Below, piece by piece: positions 47,815-59,100 of a stretch of 60,000 nucleotides of DNA (positions are counted from its first letter, which is position 1; each line of letters opens with the position of its first letter). The position numbers and the translations under genes were made by a program. Source of the DNA: Branchiostoma floridae (lineage: Eukaryota; Chordata; Leptocardii; Amphioxiformes; Branchiostomatidae); NCBI RefSeq assembly GCF_000003815.2, contig NC_049980.1, positions 20,195,743 through 20,255,742 on the forward strand, written 5' to 3'. Below the pieces are notes generated by a model that was given only the letters and a program-made list of their open reading frames with translations, ran no database searches and had not been told where the DNA came from.

Positions 47815-48350
47815 CCCCTGGCTAGGCTACTACGTAAACATGGTAGTCCGCCGATTGTTCCTCCATTATCCACGTCATTGGCGTATTACCTTCCCTGCCG
47901 CCCCGGGCTGTAAGAGATGCCCGCAAATAGAGCCTGGCGACCGCCGGTCTTTACTGCCAGCAATCGGCGCTCTTTTGGCGTGCTGAACTGTGGCCCGGGG
48001 GCGAGCCAGCCGCCTTTCCATTGGCCGAGCCTGCTGTCTGTACAGATGTCCGACATCCTCCTGCAAATCTCTCCTCCTCGCCGGGCGTGATCAAGATGCG
48101 GCTGGATGATAAAGGTGTATCTTCTCCACGAGCTAATCCTCGTGAAAATAAATTTGTATAATCTTTCACTTCCGCGCCACATTCGTCACACCGGCGCTAT
48201 AAAAGACGGGGATAATATTTCTGAAACCCGCATCAATTTGGGACGACACTTTTCCCACCGTGAATAATGACGCTGCGGTGTACTGTAGGGCAAATAAAAT
48301 TCTTCCGCATAAAATCTTTAAGCCTCGCGGGCCGACTGCAGACTAAGAAA
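47815..48350. promoter_or_regulatory. Large CpG-rich candidate enhancer downstream of Islet
   Basis: About 500 bp of balanced to GC-rich unique DNA with many site-like words: TACGTAAACATGG (forkhead), CCATTGGCC (CCAAT on -), GGCGTATTACC, GGCGTGATCAAGATG, GATGATAAAGG, CGAGCTAATCC, GTGAATAATGACG and CATAAAATC. Frames of 60-106 codons are open on both strands with no family match. It lies close to the likely 3' end of Islet on its downstream side. Confidence 0.4.
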
Positions 48351-48619
48351 GCTTTCTTGTTGTTTTTGCAAGTCAGGGGAGTTACAAATGACTGAATCTT
48401 TCACAAATAACCGCCTATTTTGTACAGTAAGGAGCCGACTTCTAGGATATAACTTTTAGGTTCGTTCTAGAGATGTGACCTATGAACCTATTTAGCTTAT
48501 AATGCAATACTCGTCAGACTATACAAGCCATTGAATATCTTGAAACGCCAATTGCCATATCAAGAATATAGGTTCGTTCAACTTGAATATATAAAACAGG
48601 CAACAAGACAAGGTTTTTG

Positions 48620-49981
48620 GAAGGGAATTCGCTTTTTATTTCAATGCGATCACTCCCCTGCTAAAAAGCCGTTGACAACGTCAACGTTAGCCATACATCT
48701 TTATATATATGTACATATACAAAGTCAATAAATAATGTCACTGAGATATGACCGGACAAGGTTCTCTACACAAGAAACTCCGTTGAGAGACCGGGTGGAA
48801 AACGCAGGAGACAGATAAAGAAGCTGTGCAATGATCGTTATGTCCACCATCTAACATTTTCACTGCTTCATCTCTCAGAGACTTCTCTTGTCATTTGTTC
48901 TGCTGTCACAACTCCTTAATCGCCCCCTAGTACCCCTTTTCAAGACGTGACAATGCAAACACAGACGATCAACAAGGACACAATAAAATATACAAGCAAC
49001 ATAAGCTTGCTGGACGGACTGTTGTTTGAGGAAAACAACGATATAACGGAAGGTTTCATCATCAGATTGAACGACTGAAACTCAATATCCCCGATATTGT
49101 TTGACCAAATTTGCCAATGATGAACAAACAACGTACTAAATAGTTGTTATTATAACTGAATGGACAATAATGGACAACTTTCCGTTTTTTGGTAAGCTGA
49201 AACTGTGTAATCGAGAACATTTATCGAGAATCTTTGTAAAAATAGAGCCCGTGTAAAACTAGAACTGTTTCCGGACACTACATACAGTGCTATGTTTGAT
49301 ATAGCGGCTGAATTGGCAATGGTTTGTCGTAATTTCTATTTCAACATATCGTGGTCGAGCTAGCGGGAACGGTGGTTGCTGGAAGGAAACAGTTGGAAGG
49401 TAGAACCATAAAAAAACTTGGCGGCAAGAAGTTAAAGCCCTGACAATAGGGCACTCCGAACGTTGGGAATCTTGGGATCTATACAGCCGTTTTTTCCTTC
49501 TTTCTGACTTCCCTCCAACACACTCATTCCTCAAGCTCACTGTCATGAAGAAGAAGAAGAAGTCAAGAACAGATCATCAAACTGAATATTTACACGTAAG
49601 AAACGATATGCCTCTCTCCGTAACTGTGTGTGGTTATTTTATCATCAACGGTGGAGGAAGAGGTCACAATGATATCAGCTGGTCGTCTTTAACAATGCCT
49701 CCTGAGACTAAAACTCACATTATGGTGGTGCTTCAAAAGATATCTTTGTTACTGGAAGAATGCTTGACAGATGAAGGCCTGGGTTGGGACACCGCGGAAC
49801 CTGTCACTGTGCCGGGCAACGAAGACTATAGACCATCGTGTTTCCACGCAAAGATCGGACAGACGGTAGAAAAACGGGAGTATGGCTGTATCGAACAAGT
49901 CATTTTCTTTACTAAAATCATTTTTGGCTCAGCTTTATGCCCATCCCCATCACGTATACGAAGATCCTGGCCGGCAGGTGG
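48620..49981 (-). other. Probable Islet 3' UTR
   Basis: Sequence following the Islet stop codon on the - strand. The nearest canonical AATAAA on that strand is at 48635-48640 (TTTATT on +), giving a UTR of about 1.35 kb. An open frame of 146 codons on the + strand (49545-49985) is antisense to it and unrecognised. The UTR end is a guess from the signal alone. Confidence 0.35.
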
Positions 49982-50155
49982 TTAGGTACAGGTCACCGGG
50001 TTAGGAGGACTGGCTCCGACGGGCATCTCTGGTCCTCCCGGCGGCGGCACACCGGGACCGTTACCGTTAGCTTCACCAGGTCCACCCGGTGCAGCCATTC
50101 CAGGCCCAGGCTGTGAGGTCGGGACATTTCCACTGTTGTGGTCGAACGAACTTAC
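49982..50155 (-). CDS. ISL: Islet terminal exon, Gly/Pro-rich C-terminus
   Basis: Minus-strand acceptor AACCTGCAG precedes 50155; stop TAA is at 49984-49982. It is 174 bp, 57 codons plus stop, entered in phase 0. It begins [15 protein letters not shown], which aligns in position with the VNFSEGG start of the vertebrate last exon, then runs into a proline/glycine/asparagine-rich tail ([20 protein letters not shown]) ending NPVTCT. The vertebrate-type ending with QLPDTPNSMV is absent. Either the tail is lineage-specific or an alternative last exon exists elsewhere. Confidence 0.88.
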   Translation of the reverse strand, partial: VSSFDHNSGNVPTSQPGPGMAAPGGPGEANGNGPGVPPPGGPEMPVGASPPNPVTCT

Positions 50156-53100
50156 CTGCAGGTTAACACAGGAAGAGGAGAGAATGCGACATTTTGAATT
50201 ATTCAATCATCTCGTAGCCATGTTTACTTATCTTTAACTACCTGTCCCATTTGTACACATACACACGTACGTACGTGTGGGGTGGGGTGGGAGCATGAAG
50301 ATATGGTGTGTTTGCTCTTTAATTGAGCCCTGCCCACCCTGGTGAACTACATGACCTGTGCAAGCACACCTATCTCTGCGTTATCTTCCCTTACCAGACA
50401 TGTGATGGCCTACTAACAGTCACGGGCTATACAAACCAAACAAACACCAACTACAGACACAAATCTAGTCGCTATGATGTTACAGTTTTGGCGCATCTAC
50501 ATACAATGCATCTACACAGTGATTATCATCTGATTGTCTATTGCTACACACTTGGCTTATATTGTATCACGTAATAAAAACACTATGGCGTGGACCATGT
50601 TGTATGAGAAAAGTGGACAATCTAGTTCGCGTGACAGCACAATGTGAGATTCCTTTCCAATCAGCGATGCCATCGTCTGAGTTTCATCTCTCGTGCAATG
50701 AGATTACAGCGATGTAATTTCCAAAGGTCAGGATCATTACTGAACTTCACGACTTCCCTAGACGTTGTATAGGTGGTGAAAGGTAGTCTGTACAAGCATG
50801 GACCAAGTCTTTTTTTTCTTTTTCTTTCGTCTATCGCGGAAAATTTGGTCATAAAAATATATTTGAACTAGGGTTGAATTTTGTCAATAGTTTTACTCCC
50901 ATGTTGGATATGCATGTTTGTAAAACACGACCTTTTGTCAATCTATTCCCGAATGTGGAATGTTCATGCGTATATTGATCTTAACAGGTCTTTCCAACTG
51001 TGCCCAACGTGAGAGAAGGTCGAACCTGGCAACTTTGGATTTGTACTGAGGGTATCGCACCGAAGTAAGACTGTGAAAGCAACTTTGGATTTGTTAAAGG
51101 GTATCGTACCGGAGTATGACTGTGTGGATGGAGGGTCAGTACCATCATGCCTCCCCCACACGGTAGCTGAGCGTGGACATCCCCGGATTTCTACACATGA
51201 GTACAAGGGCACAATAAGAGCTCAGCACATACCTAACATTATCAAGTCCGCATTTTAACATGATACCCCGACACACGGAGGATAATTTGAATAAATAGCA
51301 TTGTCAATAGAGATGTTGGGCTGGTGGTTGAAATTTGACGTGGACAACGTATAATATACTATTGGGCTGATTCACACGGAGTTGGGACATTCATTTTTTT
51401 CCAGATCAAACAACCAGTATGTCAGTTAACGTTGAAGGTAAATCGTACTTTCGTCTTTAACATAATGCACTCGAAGTTAGTACATGCTAAGTGTCGCTTA
51501 TGTATAAATCAAGGCATCAAAGTACGCGCATTTCGTGAGAACCGTGCATTTACCTGTGCTAGTCGATATTGCTCACATCACGAAGCCAACCTGAATTATG
51601 TAAAATCGCGAACTGACAGCTTGTAAATAAAGAAAGACTGAGAAAAAAACACTAGTGTGCCCACAACTCGATACCGAAACTCCGCCCATTACTATTCACC
51701 AACCTCTTATACAGGGGTCAAAAATTAAGAAGGTGGAAGATAATAGGAAGTGGCTTACCAACTGTTGAAAGGCGGGCTGTTCTATATCACTTTGCAAGGC
51801 GAAGTCGCTCAGGGCTTTCCATGGCGGTGGTTGTTGGTAACTCTGTACTTCTACGGGGTTGGCCTGCATCTGGCTCTCGTGTCTGACGGGCTCCTGCGCC
51901 ACCATGGGCACCCCGTTCAGCCGTCCGATCCCAGACATCCCGTTCGGGCTGGCAGTCTGCCGAAACAAGGTAACTCGATGGTGAGAAGCTAGCGTGCGGC
52001 AGTGGAAAACAACAACACAGTGGTAACGACACGCCATGTTGGAGGGTATGGGAAAAAAAAGCGACTTTCATTAAGAAAAATTTATTGATCGAAAAATAGA
52101 TAATTCAAAGAAATTTGAGAAGCAGTAATCATCAGATGATTAGGGGCGGATGATGATTTGAAAACGAAATTTGAGACTGGTCTATTCTGCATTACCTAAT
52201 CACAAAGTCCTCCAAACATGTATGTCGAAAGTAACGTTACTCCACATGATGTGCCCATATACACATCCAAACACCGTGTACACAATCACACTCAAAGTCA
52301 ACAAATATTTTCTTTCACAGCGGTTATGAGACATGAACATTCACCCTGACATTTAGAAAATGGCGTAACATAGACAGACAGGAGAGGGATTTTACACAAC
52401 ATATTTTGGGATGGAAGGAAACATTTTTGCGGGAAATGTACACTACTCGTGATAGTGTATCACAATCAACAACAAATGTTTAACATTTGTTGTTATTGTT
52501 GTTTATGTTTTAATGTTGACGGAGTGAGGATGGGTTGAAACCGGATGCATATGTGTACAGATGCTCTGCAGTATCTGCTGTTGTTGACATGAATTTTCCT
52601 CATAATGGTGAAATGATATGAGCATGAAGACATATGCTTTGTTGATGAGTACATGATTTAAACGTGCGGTTCTACACACTAGTACAACGTGTTCTTGTAT
52701 TTACCATGTCATCAGGTAGCGTGTCCCACACGATAGAGTCTGAAGAAAGGTCCTGCAAAAACGAAGATCATACAAAATCTTTTTAACAATTTTACATCGG
52801 CTTTCCTCGAGCCAAATCAAAATTTAAATATAAAAGAAAAAAATTCCACAACACCGGAGCATTTTTGACAGACACTGCAAAGCGTCTGCAGAATTTGTAC
52901 AAGTTAATACTGTTATTGTTAAGGTTATTAAGATACAACGGAAGATACAACACACTAAGGTTGGGGAAATTGGGGAAATATAATAGAACTTATTGTATAC
53001 GATGGTGTCATAGAAATGGATTAGGTGGTACAAAGTTGGCTTTAAGCCACGGAAACAATAAGGAACATCAATCATTTCTGCTGAGCCGTCGCTCTTTCAG

Positions 53101-56100
53101 CCTTCTACCCAGAACATCTAGTAGTTGCTGACCTTACTTTACTCTGTAACTATGCATATAAATACTGTGCTCAACTGACGCAACAAAATCACGTAGATGA
53201 ATATTCCACAAAGGAAATATAACTTGACGAGATGCCATGATATATGGTTATGTTTGAAGTTCTCCATGAACAACAGAAAAACATAGAAGGTAAGCTGTCA
53301 CTCGCTCAGCCCTGAGAACCTTTTTCCATGGTCGTACTTAGAACTATACATCCAGACAAGAACAGCGGAACATCAACCGACGGCAAGTCCGGTCTGACAG
53401 AAATCCAAACTCCACGCACGCACAAAATCGTGCAACAAAACTGTACACTCGGTCCTCCACTTTAGGTCAAATGATCCCGTCAAGGTCAAATCGACCAATA
53501 AAACGGTCATCAGCGCATCGGTCGTCACCACTGCCTCATCATATCGACCTGCAGCTCACGGTCTTAACGACCACTGATATGTCCTAGTCGCTATGTGCCC
53601 TCGTTCTTGCCTTCATTTCCAACTCGCACTTAAACAGAAAGTTTCTAACTCGTTTGTAATAATGACGTCCTTTGTACAGTGTTCCAAGACGAAAACATCG
53701 TAATTTCTACAAGTAATCAGTTATCATTTTGTTATCAACTAGCGCCAGAATAATGTGTGTCGATCTCGCGCAAGCTGACAAAATGAGGACGAATCCGACA
53801 AACGACAACTTACGTACGTTATTGATGGCCTAAACAGAAAAGAACATTTTAGTTGACTATGCACAGAAATCTTCTTCTATCTTCCTTACGTCATATGTGA
53901 AGCTACAAAATATCTTTTTGTCAGGAAATGCGGTATAATAGAAATGACGGAACATAAAGTTATCTTGAAAGTGATTTCAAAGTCGTATTATATAGCTTGG
54001 GGAAAACTCAGAGAGAAGAGGTCCACCTGCTAAAACGTATCCTCGTACCTCATATTAGCAAGGATCACAAACCTATCTATCATTATATACACCTTATCTC
54101 AACATATATACAGCTAATCCGCGTATGTACATAATTTCTGTAATGAAAAAGAGAGACCTGAAATGACGAAATTCTGTTCATTTGATTGCGCAAAAAGTTG
54201 GAAACGTCCGACTTGTCCATTCTACAGACCATTCGAATACCTCTACTGTTTACACCAGTGTTTGTTACATAGTTTTGTGTAGCGGTTTCTAATGGTTTAA
54301 AGCGAAAATACCTAATATTAGTGATCTTTCATCCCTGTACAATACGGTACATGATCTTATCACGAAACGAAGTCTCAATTCTCGACATTCTAGTATGAAA
54401 TATTCATACTCAAAACACATTTCATTCATTCATCTGAAAAGAGAAAATTGAAATGTAGTCATATTTTTTCGGTTATTACCGTCATTAATCATACCCACTG
54501 TAAATTATCGCCTCACAATAGTACTGGTAGCGAGTGCCCATTAAAGAGCTGACGAATTTATAACAGATGAATAAATAACACGGTTTTCTGATCATCAGTG
54601 TGTGCAAAATTGCTACGTGACGATTGCCACCTCGGTATATTCCGCTATCTTGTATAAAACAGTTCGAAGTTGATATTTCCTTGCGGATAAGTTGTGTAAC
54701 GTTCTCGAGCAAAATCAGCTTTGTTGTAATACTTTCACACATATAGTTGTATATGGAACAAGTCCAGATTGCTGGGTCCTCCTAAACACCACATTACCCC
54801 GGGCCCATTATTCAAGGACAAAACGTTGCAATTGAAAATACCAAAATGATAATGGCGGGATTACAGACGTGTTTAAGGCTTAATAGCAGCTGCACGAGCT
54901 AGCCAAGGGCAAAATTCTGAAGTATTACGGTGAAATGCAAACAAAGGTGAGCGCTAACCCAGTGACAGGTGCGACCGAGTGAACCTACAGTTTGTAACGG
55001 GCCTGCACGGTACTTAGGCTCCGCAGAACATTTCGAATGATCCCGACAAGACATGGCGACATGATAGCCGTTAGAATCTTTACACCGTGTTTATACTGTT
55101 ACCAGATACGGTCTGATCACTAACAGTACACAGAATACTATACTGGTGTACAGTTTCTCAACTAGGACTTATGTAGATGAACGTTTTTATGCCAACTTTT
55201 TCTTCCTCTTTTTTTTTGAATACGCCGGACACGCTGACTTCTTTTAAAATCCAGTTGAAACATTGTATAGCTTCAAGACAAGTTGCAAAATGTTGTGGAG
55301 TGTATGGAGTTTATTATGTTGTTTAATACTTCAGAGTGTGTCGTTAGCGTCAATACGTAGGTAGTTTCTTAATAATTGTTAAACAGTAATTGTACAAATC
55401 TTCCGATCTGAGAGAAAAAGAGAACATGTGTCAGCGCAAGTAAAGGCGCGGTCATACTAGTCGAACGATTTTTGCTGCCATTTTCTTTTCAAGGAAAATG
55501 TAAAATAATTGCGCACACGACACGTATTATTGCAAAATAATGCCCCTTCTGTCAGAGTACACCTGAATTGTGTTCTCCACATCCACGGCTGTCCCATGAA
55601 TGCCATCGGTTTGCTGCCGTAAACCTAACTGGTTTATCACCGAATGATGAATGTAAGCAGCCATGTTGTTTCCGAGGCCCCGTGTAGCTCGGCATCTCGT
55701 TTAGAAACTCTAGAAGCTGCAGGTGACAAAGGACAACTGATGGGGTGTAAAGTAGGCACCGTTGTACCGCTAACCAGTGTACATAAACCGTACTTAGGGA
55801 TGACATGATTCCGTAAGGACATCACAGGGAACATTTGTTGTTTTAAACAGAGAAAGCAAAGAAAGTTGTCAGGACCTGAGCAAACCGAGTCTACCAGTCC
55901 GGTATGGTTGTCGGCGAGGGCCTGTTTGACAGGTGGATCTGCAGCACACATTCTGTAGCAACAACACCGCGTAGTAACGATGCTATTTTTTCGTGGGTGT
56001 AGATTTTTACATCCGATTACGTTTAGGTATTTCCTCCTGAGATAAAAACTTAGACGTTATCTCGTTAACCTATTTCTTGCACTGACTGTTGTTTACATTT

Positions 56101-59100
56101 CGATCATACAAACTGCCCCTGGAATTCTCCACACTCAAGACATGTATGACAGGAGAACGCGTTCTTGGACGATGATTGGTGATATTACCGGGATGTCACA
56201 AAACGATAACAGAAATTAATCAGGAATTTGCGTGGCTTGTTTTGCTCGCATGTAAACCAATGGGATTTCTCCGAGTTTCAGTGCTAGTGTTGATTAGTTT
56301 CGAAGTGCACATTATTACAGACATGAACCGACCGTTTTGGCCATACATATGTTTCTTTTTGAAATAAAGTTTTGCATGGCAGAAAACTGCTAGAATGCCT
56401 TTAGCAAATTTGTCTTAACAGAGAGCACCAAATATATCCTTCTTAAACGATATATGTAACAGCAAGACTACCGGTTTTCTGTACACAGAAGTCGCAAACG
56501 AAGGCTAAAAAAAGCGGCACGTCCCGTTGGGAAAGACGTCCGAAATTGGTCTTCACTGGTAACCAATTTGTCCTACATTTTATTTGGCTTCGTTTTACCC
56601 CATAGTAAATCAGTGCACTGCTTTTTTTTTACATCGACATGACAGGTGGACAATGTAGTACAAACAAGGTTACGTGTGCTTATGGCCTCCCAGAACTGTA
56701 TTATAAAAGATGTCATCGAAAAACAACTTTATTTCTATCGGACTCTATACGGGAAGAACAAAGAAATTCGGTCAGTACATGTAATGTACCAGTTCACCTG
56801 TATATTGTCGTAGCGATCCGGACAAAGCCACAACTTGACATAATTCTAATCTACGATGCTGACTGGCTGGCTTCAGCTCGTCTGAACCACCAGAAGGGGG
56901 AATCAGACGTGCAGAGAGCACCTCATTATTTCCCATTTTAGCTAAGACTTCGGCATACAGCTAGCCACTTATGTGTTATCCCTGTATTTAAACAGACGCC
57001 ACTACGGCATATGCTCCCGTCCGCGCGCCCATTTTTCTTCCCGCTAGTGGGACGGGGTGGAGGAATTAAACCGGGGAAAGACAAGAAAGCGGGGGGAATT
57101 GGCCTAATTCAATCCATCGTCTGCCCATCTGTTCACTTCAGGCTTTATCAAGTTTCCCGACCTGTGAAACACAAATCCTTTTCCGCGAAACGAATAGGTC
57201 CATTTCAAGGCTGGCTGAGCCCGTTGTCCGCCGTTCTTTGGGGGTGGTGACACCGGTGACTGCGGCATTTGATGCCCGTGTGTTCCACAAGACGGGGCGG
57301 ACATTATGTCCTGAGGGCTACTGCATGCCCCATCTGCGCAACTATTGCCAAAAAGGTACGCACAATGTAAGACCAGGGATGAACCAATTTTAGGGATGAG
57401 TAAACCCTATAGTAACACAGGACCGGGGTGACAAATGTTAAGTTAACGTTTTGAAGAGAAAAAAAATTCAGGCCGCGCCGTTCAAAATAACACCGTCATG
57501 GATATTTCAAGACGCTCGTTTTCTACATTATCTCTAGTTTCAAAGTGTAGAAAATCGCCCTAGATCATTCTCTATCTTAGCCTTTGCCGATGTTTACTTG
57601 ATCCAAGTGTTCACTCTACGCTGATGAAAATGTCGTCCGTTTATCGTAAATGTCCCGACTCCGTAGCACAGGACCACCCCTGACACAACCAGGCGCTAAC
57701 AAGCCGGCAACGTTTCTCTGACATCAGATTGATTCATCGATAAGAACCGTTATAATAAGCTCCACCCAGACCCGAACGACAACCTCGGGTCTAAGTGATT
57801 CTTTAGTTTCTCTCTGATGAAATAGTTTATGGCTTTTTCATCAGCCCTGCCGCCCTTTGTGGTATAATTAGAATAAGATGAAGTTACAGGTACTCAGAGT
57901 TGACCTTTCTTTTCATAAACACTTGTCTAATGTAAAAATAAGAACATTCTTCGAGAGTCAAATCCGTTATCAAGATTGTTTTCCTTTTCTTAGAAAAAAG
58001 AAGACTTCTGGTTTCTTCTGGAATTGTTTGCACGAAAAAGCCGTGTGCACACCTGGATACAGGTAAAGATCATCGGTCAAGGACAAGATCTTTTCTACAT
58101 TTTAGTGGACTTTGCTGGTCGTTCCCATTCTTAAGATCTATCAATAACACCTGAAATGTTTTTATCGCTTGGTCTTTCCCTACACAAGTATAATATACTA
58201 CTCCATAGATTTACAATATTTTAGAGCTAGTTACTTTCAGGTAACCCCATGAAGTCATTAACTGGAATTAACAGTAGTGACGTCACAATTTAAAAGGTCC
58301 TCTTGAGGTCATGATATAAAATCTGTCAAAAATTATAATCTTATGCAGAGCCTTTGTTTTATGATTTTCGCATTTCCTATTAAGTAAACCATTTATGTAA
58401 AACATTTAAATACATAACTTTACGCATATTATCAATGACACGGCCTGGATGAACAAAAGCAATCTCGGCAAGCCGACAATAATCAACCTTCTTTAATTGA
58501 ACAAACCTTGGCTTCATTCACAACATGCATCTAGAAAGATAGATTCTCACAATAACTTAGGAATCTATCACTTCTACAATGGTGTGTAAATTCTTGCTAT
58601 TAAAACGACATTCTCAGTAGCTGTACGAGTGTAGACCTGTATGACAAAGAACCTGCCTTTCTGTCTTAACTTAAAGATAGAAGCTTGTCCACTGCCGGAA
58701 AGTGATAATATGACTCTGTCCATTCCAAAAATGGATGTGTGCTGGAACATATTGAAGTAGCAGCGCGAGACGACCCCTGTCCGCAGCTACATGTATTACT
58801 TATGAAGACTAAGCGCCAACAGACAGGTGACACATTGAGCACCAGACAAAAGAAAGTGACGAATGGATTCGTCGCAAAGTGGCGAGACCGAACATACGAC
58901 CTTCGCTCCCAGTTGCAAATGAGAGTAGCGCCCCGGACACCGGCACTTCCAACCGTCTCCACCTGCCTGCCCACAGCACCGACACCATCCGGGAGATCCC
59001 GAACGGATCCCGACCATTCCTACAAGTCCGTATAGTGCGAGAATCCCATTCTGCAAATCTGCAGCTATGTACCTAAAATGACCAAAAGCTCTACCTGTAA

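Noticed and set aside
49545-49985. 146-codon open frame (+) antisense to the Islet 3' region
   Set aside because: Begins in a Lys codon repeat and shows no recognisable domain. It overlaps the probable UTR of Islet on the other strand. Kept out unless a transcript is found.
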